Of a DNA stretch of 64,000 bases, positions 1-8,937 are shown piece by piece (the stretch's first letter is position 1; each line of letters begins with the position of its first letter). The position numbers and the translations under genes are program-made. The notes below the pieces were generated by a model. It saw only the letters and a program-made list of their open reading frames with translations. It was not told where the DNA came from and ran no database searches. Source of the stretch: Leucobacter sp. CX169 (lineage in GTDB: Bacteria; Actinomycetota; Actinomycetes; Actinomycetales; Microbacteriaceae); the NCBI RefSeq assembly GCF_017161405.1, contig NZ_CP071051.1:1302001-1366000 (forward strand), given 5' to 3'.

Positions 1-456
1 GAAGAGCCCGGTCCACCAGAGCGGAATCATGACCGTCCATACGACCATGCACCAGGGGCACAGCGTGCCGAGAGCAAAGACGCTCTGCACGGACAGCCAG
101 CAGATGAAGACGAAACCGGCGAGCAGGCCTAGCTGGTAGAGGTGCCAGAACCAGCGCGAGAATCGAGCGCCGGCAAGCAAGGCTGCGCCGACGACGATCG
201 GGGCGACAAAGGCGGAAACGCCGATGATGGTGTTGCTGAAGCCGAGGAGGGATCCCTGCCAGGAACCCATGTTGGGGCCGCAGGTGACGAGCACGCTCAC
301 GTTGCAGTTGGGGCTGTACCCGGGGTTCTGCAGCGTCTTAATGTACTCGGTCAAGAGCTCCCACGAGGCAAACCAGCCAATGGCGCCGAGCACAATCGTG
401 AACAGGGCAAAGGCTACCGGGCGAGGCTGAGCGGGCGCGTTCGCGGACGTCGTCAT
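1..456 (-). CDS. VKOR-family (vitamin K epoxide reductase) membrane protein, 3' end outside window
   Basis: The visible 152 residues start at an ATG on the minus strand and stay open to the window edge. The protein is hydrophobic with several membrane helices. It has the VKOR cysteine pattern: a loop pair C51...C59 (TCG) and the CPWC redox motif at C133-C136. Bacterial VKOR homologues reoxidise DsbA-like thiol oxidases using quinone, so a role in disulfide formation outside the cytoplasm is likely from family knowledge. The partner oxidase is not visible here. A TAGGAT hexamer lies 6 nt before the ATG and no Shine-Dalgarno is present, so the mRNA is probably leaderless. The C-terminus is missing because of the window edge. 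Confidence 0.9.
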   Translation of the reverse strand, partial: MTTSANAPAQPRPVAFALFTIVLGAIGWFASWELLTEYIKTLQNPGYSPNCNVSVLVTCGPNMGSWQGSLLGFSNTIIGVSAFVAPIVVGAALLAGARFSRWFWHLYQLGLLAGFVFICWLSVQSVFALGTLCPWCMVVWTVMIPLWWTGLF

Positions 457-462
457 GGCAGG

Positions 463-468
463 ATCCTA
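463..468 (-). promoter_or_regulatory. -10 hexamer, probable leaderless promoter of VKOR gene
   Basis: TAGGAT on the minus strand, followed by 6 nt and then the ATG at 456. The expected transcription start is the A of the start codon. Confidence 0.5.
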
Positions 469-543
469 TCGCCCGCCGAGGGGCGCTCGCCTGAGCGCGC
501 AAATCCCGTCGTGGCGAGGGGTGTTCCCGCGGCCCCCGCATGA

Positions 544-740
544 CATAATGGTCAGAGCGTGAACTCGGACTCTAGGTCCGGGCCACGTGCGAAGTTTACC
601 GGTGCCCGACAGGGTGCCGACGGTCGATGAACGACCGGACGGCACCGAGGGTGCCGCAAAGGATTCGCGGCGCAGAAGTCGCCGCAGGAGTGAGATATCC
701 GGGGAGCGGAAGCTCGCCCGGTAGAGGAGTGCACCTGCGA
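544..740 (+). promoter_or_regulatory. rne promoter and structured 5' leader
   Basis: CATAAT at 544-549 is a plausible -10, giving a leader of about 185 nt before the ATG at 741. The leader contains a strong hairpin: 613-619 plus 621-626 pair with 632-637 plus 640-646 around a 5-nt loop. A second hairpin is 667-672 with 680-685. Long leaders on RNase E genes are known in E. coli and mycobacteria, where they serve autoregulation by cleavage. That this one does the same is inference. Confidence 0.5.
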
Positions 741-3518
741 ATGGTGAATTTTCAGAATGACGATGAACAGCCCGAACTGAGCGGGGAAAACGAACAGACA
801 ACGGACGTCGCACTGGATGCTGCGGCCGAGTCGGTCCGCGACGCTGAGGAGGCGACCGTAGACGCGGCCGGCACTCAAGCCGTGGCGGAAGCGGGAGATG
901 AGGCGTCGTCCGCCGCAGAGCCCGGCACCGAGGCGGACGAAGCGGCCGTCGAGCCGGCAACGGAGCTGCTCGAGGCTGTCGCTACTGACGCAGTTGTCGC
1001 CGATGCAGCGGCAAGCGATGCAGCCGCGGCGACTGACGACGCTCCGGCAGCCGAGGCCCCCCGGGTCGAAGAGCCCGCAGGCGCGGAACCCGCGGCAGCG
1101 GAGCCCGTGGCCGAAGAAGCCGCTGAAGCGGCCGCTCCGGCACTCGCCCCAGTCATTCCGTTTGCCGAGATGACGCCGGAGCAGCGCTTCCGCGCCACGA
1201 CGAAGCTCATCTTCTTGGCACCCGATGTGATGCCGATCCCGCCGCGCTCGCGGCGAGACTCCGGCCGTGACCTGCGCGAGCTGGACGAGATCTTCGATCA
1301 GCGCGCGGATCGCCAGCGCGAGGCGCGAGCATCCCGCGACTCTCGTGAGGACCGCTTCCAGGAGCGCGACCGCGACTCGGACGACCGCGAGAGCGGCCGC
1401 CGACGCACGCGTCGTCGTTCGGGCAGTGATGTTGAGCACGAGGAAGAGCCGCGTCGCGTTCGCGAACGTCAGGCGCCGCTCATTACCGAGCCGCAGAAGA
1501 TCAAGGGATCGACGCGGCTGGAAGCCAAGAAGCAGCGTCGCCGTGATGGCCGCGAGGCTGGACGTCGTCGCGTCGTCGTGACCGAGTCTGAGTTCCTCGC
1601 CCGTCGAGAGTCGGTCGACCGTGTCATGGTGGTTCGCTCAAAGGACGACCGGATCCAGATCGGTGTCCTCGAGGACAGCGTGCTGGTTGAACACTATGTG
1701 GCTCGCTCGAGTGAGAGCTCGCTGATTGGCAACGTGTATCTCGGACGCGTCCAGAACGTGCTGCCGAGCATGGAGGCCGCTTTCGTCGATATTGGTCGCG
1801 GCCGGAATGCCGTGCTGTACTCGGGCGAAGTTGATTGGTCTGCGCTTGAGGGCGGCAACACCGCCCGCCGCATTGAGAACGTGTTGAAGCCCGGTGACCA
1901 GGTCCTCGTCCAGGTGACGAAGGATCCCGTCGGACACAAGGGCGCCCGTCTCACGAGCCAGGTGTCGCTCCCGGGGCGCTTCCTCGTGTACGTTCCCGGT
2001 GGATCCATGAACGGCATCTCCCGCAAGCTTCCCGATACGGAGCGCGCACGCCTGAAGAAGATCCTGAAGGAAGCGCTTCCCACGGGTGTGGGCGTCATCG
2101 TGCGCACCGCCGCGGAGGGGGCGAGCGAAGAACAGCTCACGCTCGACGTACAGCGCCTCACCCGTCAGTGGGAGTCGATTCAGGAGCGCACCGGCAAGGG
2201 CGGAGCCCCGGCCTTGCTGCACTCCGAGCCCGACATGCTCATCAAGATTGTGCGGGATGTCTTCAACGAGGACTTCCACCGCATGGTGGTCTCGGGGGAG
2301 TCGACCTTCCAGACGATCCACGACTACCTCGGCCAGGTGGCCCCCGATCTCTTGGAGCGCACGCTGCGCTACGAGGAAGAGCGCGACATCTTCGAGGAAT
2401 TCCGTATTACGGAGCAGATCTCGAAGGCGCTCGATCGCAAGGTGTGGCTGCCGTCCGGCGGTTCGCTCGTGATCGACCGGACCGAGGCGATGACCGTTGT
2501 CGACGTCAATACCGGCAAGTTCGTCGGCTCGGGGGGAAACCTCGAGGAGACGGTGACGAAGAACAACCTCGAAGCGGCTGAGGAGATCGTGCGTCAGCTG
2601 CGCCTGCGCGATATCGGCGGCATCATCGTGGTCGACTTCATCGACATGGTGCTCGAGTCGAACCGTGATCTCGTGCTCCGCCGCATGGTCGAGTGCTTGA
2701 GTCGGGATCGCACCAAGCACCAGGTGGCCGAGGTCACGTCGCTGGGGCTCGTGCAGATGACGCGCAAGAAGCTTGGCCTGGGCCTGCTGGAGTCATTCAG
2801 TGAGCCGTGCGACACCTGCGCCGGCCGCGGCATCATCGTGCATCACGACCCCGTGACTCGTCACCGGAGCGATGCAGGTGCGAACGCGAACGGTAGCAAC
2901 GGCAACGGCGGAGGCGCGGCGAATAACAGCTCGCGCAATCGCCGAAAGTCCGCGGCTCCGGTCCAGCCTCAGCCCGCAGCGCAGACCCACAGCATCACGG
3001 ACGGCGCCAAGAACATGCTCGCCGCGGTTGCTGCTTCCACGATCCCGGCTTCCGGGCGAGAAGACGCGCATCACGAGGCCGCCGATTCGGCAGATACTCA
3101 GTTGGTGGCCCCGGCGCAAGCGCCAGCGCAGCAGGCGCCCGCGGTGTCCGGTCGCGTGCGCAGCCGCCGCGCAAAGAACGATGCGAGTCGCGAGGCGCGC
3201 GCCGCCGAGGCGGTTGCCGAGCTCATTGCCGATGTCCCGGTGGTGAGTCGGTCCGAGGCCCCCGCGGAGACCGTCGATGCCGATGCCGTGCGCGCAGTGG
3301 CCGAGATGCTTGGCCAGGCAATGCCCTCCGGTAAGAACCCGCCCGCTGAGTCGCCCCGTGCGACGCAGGCGAGTGGGGACGCTCCGAAAGCGGGGCTCTT
3401 GGACTCGGTGCTCGATGCGCTTCCGGAGGCTCCGGCCCCCGGCCAGAGTCGGAACCGTCGTCGGCGAGTTTCCACGGGTGCTATCCGCGGTGGCTCGCTC
3501 GCTGACGGAGCCGAATAG
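741..3518 (+). CDS. rne: Ribonuclease E/G
   Basis: Endoribonuclease of mRNA decay and rRNA/tRNA maturation, 925 aa. The first 200 residues are Ala/Glu-rich and then Arg-rich, as in actinobacterial RNase E. An S1 RNA-binding domain begins near residue 303. The catalytic aspartates lie in VVDVNTG (about 586) and VVDFIDM (about 630). The zinc-link CDTCAGRG follows near 690, and a low-complexity, basic tail ends the protein. I chose ATG 741 because GAGGAG at 724-729 precedes it; the in-frame ATG at 627 falls in the loop of a leader hairpin. The gene sits before rplU-rpmA-obgE, its usual actinobacterial neighbours. Confidence 0.95.
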   Translation: MVNFQNDDEQPELSGENEQTTDVALDAAAESVRDAEEATVDAAGTQAVAEAGDEASSAAEPGTEADEAAVEPATELLEAVATDAVVADAAASDAAAATDDAPAAEAPRVEEPAGAEPAAAEPVAEEAAEAAAPALAPVIPFAEMTPEQRFRATTKLIFLAPDVMPIPPRSRRDSGRDLRELDEIFDQRADRQREARASRDSREDRFQERDRDSDDRESGRRRTRRRSGSDVEHEEEPRRVRERQAPLITEPQKIKGSTRLEAKKQRRRDGREAGRRRVVVTESEFLARRESVDRVMVVRSKDDRIQIGVLEDSVLVEHYVARSSESSLIGNVYLGRVQNVLPSMEAAFVDIGRGRNAVLYSGEVDWSALEGGNTARRIENVLKPGDQVLVQVTKDPVGHKGARLTSQVSLPGRFLVYVPGGSMNGISRKLPDTERARLKKILKEALPTGVGVIVRTAAEGASEEQLTLDVQRLTRQWESIQERTGKGGAPALLHSEPDMLIKIVRDVFNEDFHRMVVSGESTFQTIHDYLGQVAPDLLERTLRYEEERDIFEEFRITEQISKALDRKVWLPSGGSLVIDRTEAMTVVDVNTGKFVGSGGNLEETVTKNNLEAAEEIVRQLRLRDIGGIIVVDFIDMVLESNRDLVLRRMVECLSRDRTKHQVAEVTSLGLVQMTRKKLGLGLLESFSEPCDTCAGRGIIVHHDPVTRHRSDAGANANGSNGNGGGAANNSSRNRRKSAAPVQPQPAAQTHSITDGAKNMLAAVAASTIPASGREDAHHEAADSADTQLVAPAQAPAQQAPAVSGRVRSRRAKNDASREARAAEAVAELIADVPVVSRSEAPAETVDADAVRAVAEMLGQAMPSGKNPPAESPRATQASGDAPKAGLLDSVLDALPEAPAPGQSRNRRRRVSTGAIRGGSLADGAE

Positions 3519-3553
3519 CCGGATTTTTCGCCGAGACACGCGGTTCGCTGCAT

Positions 3554-3582
3554 TTGACCGGCTAGAAACCCTGCGATATAGT
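3554..3582 (+). promoter_or_regulatory. Strong sigma-A-type promoter of rplU-rpmA
   Basis: TTGACC at 3554-3559, a 17-nt spacer, and TATAGT at 3577-3582. Transcription should start near 3589. This is the best -35/-10 match in the window and fits a ribosomal protein operon. Confidence 0.8.
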
Positions 3583-3588
3583 TGAGTG

Positions 3589-3733
3589 TTGCTGCCGTCC
3601 CGCTGGGGATGGCACTGCGGAACCCCGTATCGGTCTCTGGCCGTGGGTGGAACAATCCGCACTCGAGACAGCCTTCGTGAACATATTTCGCGAAGAGCCC
3701 AGAAGACGATTCCCTCGAAGAAAAGGTAGACAA
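3589..3733 (+). promoter_or_regulatory. Structured 5' leader of rplU mRNA
   Basis: About 145 nt of untranslated RNA separate the promoter from the GTG. Just before the ribosome binding site, 3673-3681 can pair with 3687-3695 (9 bp, one G-U) around a 5-nt loop. Leaders of L21 operons in other phyla are autoregulatory; I see no match to a known leader family here, so regulation is inferred. Confidence 0.45.
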
Positions 3734-4042
3734 GTGGTTTACGCAGTTGTGCGCGCCGGTGGCCGGCAGGAGAAGGTAGAGGTCGGGTCCATCATCACGG
3801 TGAACCGTCTTTCGGGCGAGGCCAAGGGCAAGCTTGAGCTTCCCGCGGTGCTGCTCGTTGATGGCGATCAGGTGACGACCGACGCGGCAGTGCTCGCCAA
3901 GGTCAAGGTCACCGCCGAGATCCTCGAAGATCTCCGTGGCCCCAAGATCATCATTCAGCGCTACAAGAACAAGACCGGCTACAAGTCCCGCCAGGGACAC
4001 CGCCAGGATCTGACCCGCATCAAGGTGACGGGCATCAAGTAG
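3734..4042 (+). CDS. rplU: 50S ribosomal protein L21
   Basis: Structural protein of the large ribosomal subunit, binding 23S rRNA. The 102-aa product has the normal L21 length and the typical [17 protein letters not shown] opening. The start is GTG 3734, preceded by GAAAAGGTAG; a longer reading frame from 3647 would add an unrelated tail not seen in L21. It ends 49 nt before rpmA and forms the usual L21-L27 pair, transcribed from the strong promoter at 3554. Confidence 0.97.
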   Translation: MVYAVVRAGGRQEKVEVGSIITVNRLSGEAKGKLELPAVLLVDGDQVTTDAAVLAKVKVTAEILEDLRGPKIIIQRYKNKTGYKSRQGHRQDLTRIKVTGIK

Positions 4043-4091
4043 CCACTGGCTACTGACGCTCTCAGAAATATATTCAGAGGAGACTGAACTA

Positions 4092-4349
4092 ATGTCATCC
4101 AAAAAAGGTGCGAGCTCGACTCGTAACGGTCGTGACTCGAACGCCCAGCGCCTCGGCGTGAAGCGCTTCGGTGGCCAGCAGGTCAACGCGGGCGAGATCC
4201 TCGTGCGTCAGCGCGGAACCCACTTCCACCCGGGCGCCAATGTTGGCCGTGGTGGCGACGACACCCTCTTCGCCCTCGCCGCTGGCGCGGTCGAGTTCGG
4301 TCGCAAGGGTGGCCGCAAGGTCGTCAACGTGGTGGCCGCAGCAGCGTAG
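4092..4349 (+). CDS. rpmA: 50S ribosomal protein L27
   Basis: Large-subunit protein whose N-terminus reaches the peptidyl transferase centre. The 85-aa product has the expected length and the conserved RFGGQ and GTHFHPG motifs. The N-terminus [16 protein letters not shown] begins directly with the mature-type sequence, so no N-terminal cleavage extension as in Firmicutes is present. GAGGAGA precedes the ATG. It is followed by a hairpin before obgE. Confidence 0.97.
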   Translation: MSSKKGASSTRNGRDSNAQRLGVKRFGGQQVNAGEILVRQRGTHFHPGANVGRGGDDTLFALAAGAVEFGRKGGRKVVNVVAAAA

Positions 4350-4366
4350 TCGCTAGAAGTTTGAAT

Positions 4367-4396
4367 GGCAGGGGCGAGCTTCGGCTCGCCTTTGCC
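4367..4396 (+). terminator. Hairpin between rpmA and obgE
   Basis: GGCGAGC at 4373-4379 pairs perfectly with 4384-4390 around a TTCG tetraloop. The stem extends to 13 bp with two G-U pairs (4367-4396). There is no long U-tract, so it may be a partial terminator or processing site that lowers obgE expression relative to the ribosomal proteins. Confidence 0.5.
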
Positions 4397-4442
4397 GTAT
4401 CCGGAGTGTGTTTGCCGCGACCGCGGTAAGGAAGGACGAAAC

Positions 4443-5951
4443 ATGGTCACCTTTGTTGATCAAGTACAGCTCCACCTAAAGGCGGGTCGAGGCGGCGACG
4501 GTTGTGCATCGATCAGGCGCGAGAAGTTTAAGCCGCTCGCCGGCCCTGATGGCGGCGTGGGCGGCAACGGCGGCAACGTCGTGCTGGTCGCGGATCCGCA
4601 GGTCACGACGCTCCTGGAGTACCACCGTCGACCGCACCGTACCGCCGAGAACGGCGGTTACGGCGCGGGCAACTACCGTGACGGGAACAAGGCCCCCGAC
4701 CTTGAGCTGCCGATGCCCGTCGGTACCGTCGTGAAGGATCTTGACGGCGAGGTCCTGGTGGACCTCACCGAGCCCGGCATGCGCTACGTCATTGCCGAGG
4801 GCGGCCTGGGTGGGCTGGGCAATAACGCGCTCGCCAGCACGAAGCGCAAGGCCCCCGGCTTCGCGCTCCTCGGCACCGAGGGGTGGGAAGGTTCGGTCAC
4901 GCTCGAGCTGAAGACCATCGCCGACGTTGCCCTGGTGGGGTACCCGTCGGCCGGAAAGTCCAGCTTGATCGCGGCGCTGAGCGCCGCTCGGCCGAAGATT
5001 GCCGATTACCCCTTTACGACGCTGCACCCGAACCTGGGCGTGGTACAGGAGGGTGAACACCGCTTCACGGTCGCCGATGTTCCCGGGTTGATCGAGGGCG
5101 CGAGCGAGGGAAAGGGCCTCGGACTCGACTTCCTGCGCCACGTCGAGCGGTGCAGCGCCCTGCTGCACGTCCTCGACTGCGCAACGCTCGAGCCGGGTCG
5201 CGACCCGCTCTCCGACCTCGACGTCATCTTGCACGAGCTGGGTGCCTACCCGGTCGAAGAGGGCCAGGTGCCGCTCATTGAGCGACCGCAGCTGGTCGCG
5301 CTGAACAAGATTGACGTGCCCGAGGCACGCGAACTTGCTGAGTTGGTGAAGCCCGAGCTCGAAGCGCGTGGCTACCGGGTCTTCATGATCTCGGCGGTCG
5401 CCCACGAGGGCCTTCGCGAGATGAACTTCGCGCTGGCCGAGGTCGTAGAGGCCGAGCGCGCTGCGCGCATCGCGCGCGAGAACTCGGTTGAGCGCATCAT
5501 TATTCGCCCGAAGCCGGTGAACGACGGCGGGTTCCGCGTCGTTTCCGAGGGCGGCAGCTACGGCAACTTCTTCCGCGTACTGGGTCTCAAGCCCGAACGC
5601 TGGGTTGCGCAGACCGACTTCAAGAACGACGAGGCCGTGGGCTATCTCGCTGACCGTTTGCAGAAGCTCGGCATCGAGGAGGCGCTCGTCAAGGCGGGTG
5701 CCGTTGAGGGTTCGACCGTCGTCATCGGCCCCGGATCCGGCGTCGTCTTCGACTGGGAGCCGACCCTGACCACTGCCGCAGAGGTTCAGATGGGCCAGCG
5801 CGGCACCGACGCGCGTGTCGAGCAGAACAACCGGCGCACCAACAAGGAGCGTCGCGAGGAGTACCACGATCTCATGGACGCGAAGGCTGAGGCTCGGTCG
5901 CAGCTGAAGAGCGAGCGTGAGTCTGGCATGTGGGAAGCGTTGGATGAGTAG
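4443..5951 (+). CDS. obgE: GTPase ObgE/CgtA
   Basis: Essential GTPase of 50S assembly and stress signalling, 502 aa. The glycine-rich Obg fold covers about residues 1-157 ([11 protein letters not shown]). The G domain follows with Walker [10 protein letters not shown] near 166, switch DVPGLIEGA and NKID. A C-terminal OCT domain lies near 350-430, followed by a charged tail. ATG 4443 is chosen over an upstream in-frame start because AAGGAAGGA precedes it and the MVTFVDQV start is the family norm. It overlaps proB by 8 nt, so the two are translationally coupled. Confidence 0.96.
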   Translation: MVTFVDQVQLHLKAGRGGDGCASIRREKFKPLAGPDGGVGGNGGNVVLVADPQVTTLLEYHRRPHRTAENGGYGAGNYRDGNKAPDLELPMPVGTVVKDLDGEVLVDLTEPGMRYVIAEGGLGGLGNNALASTKRKAPGFALLGTEGWEGSVTLELKTIADVALVGYPSAGKSSLIAALSAARPKIADYPFTTLHPNLGVVQEGEHRFTVADVPGLIEGASEGKGLGLDFLRHVERCSALLHVLDCATLEPGRDPLSDLDVILHELGAYPVEEGQVPLIERPQLVALNKIDVPEARELAELVKPELEARGYRVFMISAVAHEGLREMNFALAEVVEAERAARIARENSVERIIIRPKPVNDGGFRVVSEGGSYGNFFRVLGLKPERWVAQTDFKNDEAVGYLADRLQKLGIEEALVKAGAVEGSTVVIGPGSGVVFDWEPTLTTAAEVQMGQRGTDARVEQNNRRTNKERREEYHDLMDAKAEARSQLKSERESGMWEALDE

Positions 5952-6741
5952 TACGGAACAAGCGCTGTTTGGGGCCCGCCGGCTGGTAGTCAAGGTGGGC
6001 TCCTCCTCCGTGAGCGGCGAGAACGCGGATCAGATTCCGCTGCTCGTCGATCAGCTCGCGCGGTTGAGCGCCGCCGGAGTTGAGGTATTGCTCGTCTCGA
6101 GTGGTGCAATCTCGACGGGGGTGCCGTACCTCGAACTCGAGACGCGTCCCGACGATCTCGCGACCCAGCAGGCCGCGGCAGCAGTGGGCCAGAACGTGCT
6201 CATTAATCGCTATCAGCGTGCGCTGAGCGCTCACAACCTGATCGCCGGGCAGGTGCTGCTGACGGCGCAGGACATGCAGAACCCCACCCACCGCGGCAAT
6301 GCGAAGCGATCTCTTGAGCGCCTGCTGCAGCTGCGAATTCTGCCGATCGTGAACGAGAACGATACCGTCGCGACACACGAGATCCGCTTTGGCGACAACG
6401 ATCGGCTTGCCGCGCTCGTCGCGCGCCTGGTCGACGCCGACACCCTCGTGCTGCTCTCCGACGTTGACGCGCTCTACACCGCGCCCCCCACCGAAAAGGG
6501 GGCGAAGCGAATTGCCCGCGTTCCCTACGGCGATGAACTGAGCGGCGTACGTATTGGCGAGGCCGAGTCCGGCTGGGGCACCGGTGGTGCGCAGACTAAG
6601 GTGCAGGCGGCGCGTTTGGCGGCCGATGCCGGCGTGTCGGTGGTGCTGACCGAAACGAGTCGCATCGGCGAGCTGCTCGACGGGGTCGACCTCGGCACCT
6701 GGTTTGAGGCAGCTCCCGCCGCCACAGCGGCGTCCGCCTAG
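5944..6741 (+). CDS. proB: Glutamate 5-kinase, short form without PUA domain
   Basis: Phosphorylates L-glutamate with ATP, the first step of proline synthesis. The 265-aa protein is a single amino acid kinase domain, with KVGSSSVSG near the N-terminus and the [12 protein letters not shown] segment. It stops before the RNA-binding-like PUA domain that E. coli ProB (367 aa) carries. The start ATG 5944 lies inside the end of obgE. ProA, the next enzyme, follows 63 nt later behind its own hexamer. Short ProB proteins are known in several lineages, so this is probably native and not a truncation. Confidence 0.93.
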   Translation: MSSTEQALFGARRLVVKVGSSSVSGENADQIPLLVDQLARLSAAGVEVLLVSSGAISTGVPYLELETRPDDLATQQAAAAVGQNVLINRYQRALSAHNLIAGQVLLTAQDMQNPTHRGNAKRSLERLLQLRILPIVNENDTVATHEIRFGDNDRLAALVARLVDADTLVLLSDVDALYTAPPTEKGAKRIARVPYGDELSGVRIGEAESGWGTGGAQTKVQAARLAADAGVSVVLTETSRIGELLDGVDLGTWFEAAPAATAASA

Positions 6742-6792
6742 GGGCACGCGAGGGCCTCGGTGGTTCTCGTTCGCCGGCGCTCTATCCCGCGA

Positions 6793-6798
6793 TATGCT
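6793..6798 (+). promoter_or_regulatory. -10 hexamer, probable leaderless promoter of proA
   Basis: TATGCT, then 6 nt, then ATG 6805. No ribosome binding site is seen. Confidence 0.5.
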
Positions 6799-6804
6799 GG
6801 CGGA

Positions 6805-8058
6805 ATGAATGCTCAGGACCCGCTTCTCGACCGCCTGGTTGCCGCCCGTACCGCGGCGAAGACGCTCGCCACCGCCACGACCGCCCAGAAGAATGCGGCG
6901 CTCGAGGCGATCGCCCAGCACATCGAGGCATCGATCCCAGAGATCGTCGAGGCAAATGCCGATGACCTGGCCCGCGGGCGCGACAACGGGCTGGAAGCAG
7001 GTCTCCTCGACCGGCTGCTGCTGGACGAGACCCGGCTGCGCGGACTCGCCGCTGCGGTACGCGAGATTATTGCACTTCCGGATCCCGTCGGCGCCGTCGT
7101 ACGTGGCAGCACGCTTCCGAACGGAATCACCCTCGCGCAGGTGCGGGTGCCCTTCGGCGTCGTGGGCGCGATCTACGAGGCGCGCCCGAACGTCACGATC
7201 GACATTGCGGCCCTCGCGCTGAAGAGTGGCAATGGCGCGGTGCTGCGCGGTGGCACCGCCGCCGAGCGCAGCAATGCGGTGCTCGTGTCTCTCATTCAGC
7301 AGGCGGTGAACAGCGTCGGACTTGCCGGCGCAGCGGTGCAGACCATCGATGAGTTCGGTCGCGAGGGGGCGGCTCGCCTCATGCGCGCTCGCGGCTACGT
7401 CGATGTCCTGATCCCGCGGGGGAGTGCGGGTCTGATCGCAAGTGTCGTGCAGGACTCGACCGTCCCCGTTATTGAGACCGGCGCCGGCATCGTGCACGTC
7501 TACGTAGACGCGAGCGCCGACGTCGAGATGGCTGCGGCGATCGTGCAGAACGCGAAGACACATCGCCCGAGCGTGTGTAACGCCGCCGAGACGCTCTTGG
7601 TGCACCGTGACGCAGCCGCCCGGGTGCTGCCCCGCATTGCGGCCGATCTCATGGGAGCCGGGGTCTTGCTGCACGGGAACGATGCCGCGCGCAACCTGGT
7701 CCCCGCTATGCACTCGGCCACTGACGAGGTCTGGGCTACCGAGCACCTGGGCCTTGAGATGGGGGTCCGCGTTGTCGACTCCATCGACGAAGCGATGGAG
7801 CACATCGACCGCTACTCGACGCACCACACTGAGTGCATCGTGACCGCGGACTATGCGAACGCAGAACGCTTCCTTGCCGAGGTCGACTCGGCCGCGGTAA
7901 TGGTGAATACCTCTACGAGGTTCACCGATGGGGGCGAGTTCGGGTTCGGCGCTGAGGTGGGTATTTCTACTCAGAAGTTGCACGCGCGCGGGCCGATGGG
8001 GCTTCCTGAACTCACGAGCACGAAGTGGCTTGTGCGTGGCTCAGGCCAAATCCGCTGA
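6805..8058 (+). CDS. proA: Glutamate-5-semialdehyde dehydrogenase (gamma-glutamyl phosphate reductase)
   Basis: Reduces gamma-glutamyl phosphate with NADPH, the second step of proline synthesis. The 417-aa length matches the family. The catalytic cysteine is in HRPSVCNAAETLL near residue 257; the VPFGVVGAIYEARPNVT segment is typical for the cofactor domain. ATG 6805 is preferred to an in-frame start 15 codons upstream, because the upstream stretch is not conserved-looking and holds the -10 hexamer. ProB lies just upstream, so the pair can be made from both the obgE transcript and this local promoter. Confidence 0.95.
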   Translation: MNAQDPLLDRLVAARTAAKTLATATTAQKNAALEAIAQHIEASIPEIVEANADDLARGRDNGLEAGLLDRLLLDETRLRGLAAAVREIIALPDPVGAVVRGSTLPNGITLAQVRVPFGVVGAIYEARPNVTIDIAALALKSGNGAVLRGGTAAERSNAVLVSLIQQAVNSVGLAGAAVQTIDEFGREGAARLMRARGYVDVLIPRGSAGLIASVVQDSTVPVIETGAGIVHVYVDASADVEMAAAIVQNAKTHRPSVCNAAETLLVHRDAAARVLPRIAADLMGAGVLLHGNDAARNLVPAMHSATDEVWATEHLGLEMGVRVVDSIDEAMEHIDRYSTHHTECIVTADYANAERFLAEVDSAAVMVNTSTRFTDGGEFGFGAEVGISTQKLHARGPMGLPELTSTKWLVRGSGQIR

Positions 8059-8068
8059 TCAGACCGGC

Positions 8069-8074
8069 TAGACT
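8069..8074 (+). promoter_or_regulatory. Possible -10 hexamer upstream of the small membrane gene and nadD
   Basis: TAGACT lies 11 nt after the proA stop and 43 nt before ATG 8118. No clear -35 is seen. Confidence 0.35.
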
Positions 8075-8117
8075 AGTTTCGACCACCCGGCCGACGATAC
8101 GTTCAAGGAAGTAACTG

Positions 8118-8327
8118 ATGTCTGTTCTCGCCACGATTGCCGCTGCTAGCGAAGGCGCGCACGTTGTCAACGAGCTTCCGATGCCCGCTCCGATGTTCGG
8201 GGCGATCGTCCTCACCCTCTTCGTGGTGCTGGGTCTTGTGACCTTCAGCTTCCGCGACGTGGCGAACCGCCACGCGGAAAAGGCTGCTGCCTACGCCCGC
8301 GAGCACGGCGATTCGCACGGCCACTAG
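8118..8327 (+). CDS. Small single-pass membrane protein of unknown function
   Basis: 69 aa with one clear membrane helix ([20 protein letters not shown], about residues 26-45) and a short charged, His-rich tail (HADSHGH-like end). AAGGAAG precedes the ATG. It lies between proA and nadD, 7 nt before nadD, a position commonly held by a small hypothetical gene in Microbacteriaceae. No enzymatic motif is seen. Coupling with nadD suggests co-expression, not necessarily shared function. Confidence 0.75.
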   Translation: MSVLATIAAASEGAHVVNELPMPAPMFGAIVLTLFVVLGLVTFSFRDVANRHAEKAAAYAREHGDSHGH

Positions 8328-8334
8328 GCGGCGC

Positions 8335-8937
8335 ATGTCCACGAATCGCCGCAGGATCGGCGTGATGGGCGGTACGTTCGACCCGATCCACCATGGCCAC
8401 TTAGTTGCGGCGAGCGAGGTGGCACAGAGCTTCGACCTCGATGAGGTGGTCTTTGTGCCCACTGGCCGTCCTTGGCAGAAGACGGTGGTGTCGGAGAGCG
8501 AGCATCGCTACCTGATGACGGTGATCGCGACCGCTTCCAACCCGCGATTCAGTGTGAGCCGTGTGGATGTCGACCGTTCCGGCCCGACCTACACAGTCGA
8601 CACGTTGCGCGACATCCGTAAGGCATACCCGAACGCGGATCTGTTCTTTATTTCGGGTGCCGATGCGATCGAGCAGATCTTTAGCTGGAAAGATGTGGAC
8701 GAGCTCTGGGAGCTCGCCCACTTCATCGCGGTGTCGCGTCCTGGCCACGAGCTTTCTGCGCTGGGGCTTTCCGGCGAGAACGTGAGTTTGCTTGAAGTTC
8801 CCGCGCTGGCGATCTCTTCGACGGACTGCAGGAGTAGGGTCGCGCGGGGATTTCCTGTCTGGTACCTCGTGCCAGACGGCGTAGTCCAGTACATTGCGAA
8901 GCACGACCTGTATACGGACTCGGGAGTAAATAGATGA
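8335..8937 (+). CDS. nadD: Nicotinate-nucleotide adenylyltransferase
   Basis: Joins nicotinate mononucleotide and ATP to deamido-NAD in NAD synthesis. The 200-aa protein has the nucleotidyltransferase signature [12 protein letters not shown] near the N-terminus and the C-terminal [10 protein letters not shown] motif (ISST/S-x-x-R in the family). It ends in an ATGA overlap with the next gene. The order nadD - acidic protein - rsfS is the usual actinobacterial arrangement. Confidence 0.95.
   Translation: MSTNRRRIGVMGGTFDPIHHGHLVAASEVAQSFDLDEVVFVPTGRPWQKTVVSESEHRYLMTVIATASNPRFSVSRVDVDRSGPTYTVDTLRDIRKAYPNADLFFISGADAIEQIFSWKDVDELWELAHFIAVSRPGHELSALGLSGENVSLLEVPALAISSTDCRSRVARGFPVWYLVPDGVVQYIAKHDLYTDSGVNR

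Noticed and set aside
627-740. Longer RNase E start at 627
   Set aside because: That ATG lies in the loop of a strong leader hairpin and lacks a ribosome site; ATG 741 has GAGGAG.
5872-7983. 703-residue open frame on the minus strand
   Set aside because: It is antisense to proB and proA, whose motifs and lengths are clear. Its sequence has the His/Arg/Leu bias of a GC-rich complementary frame.
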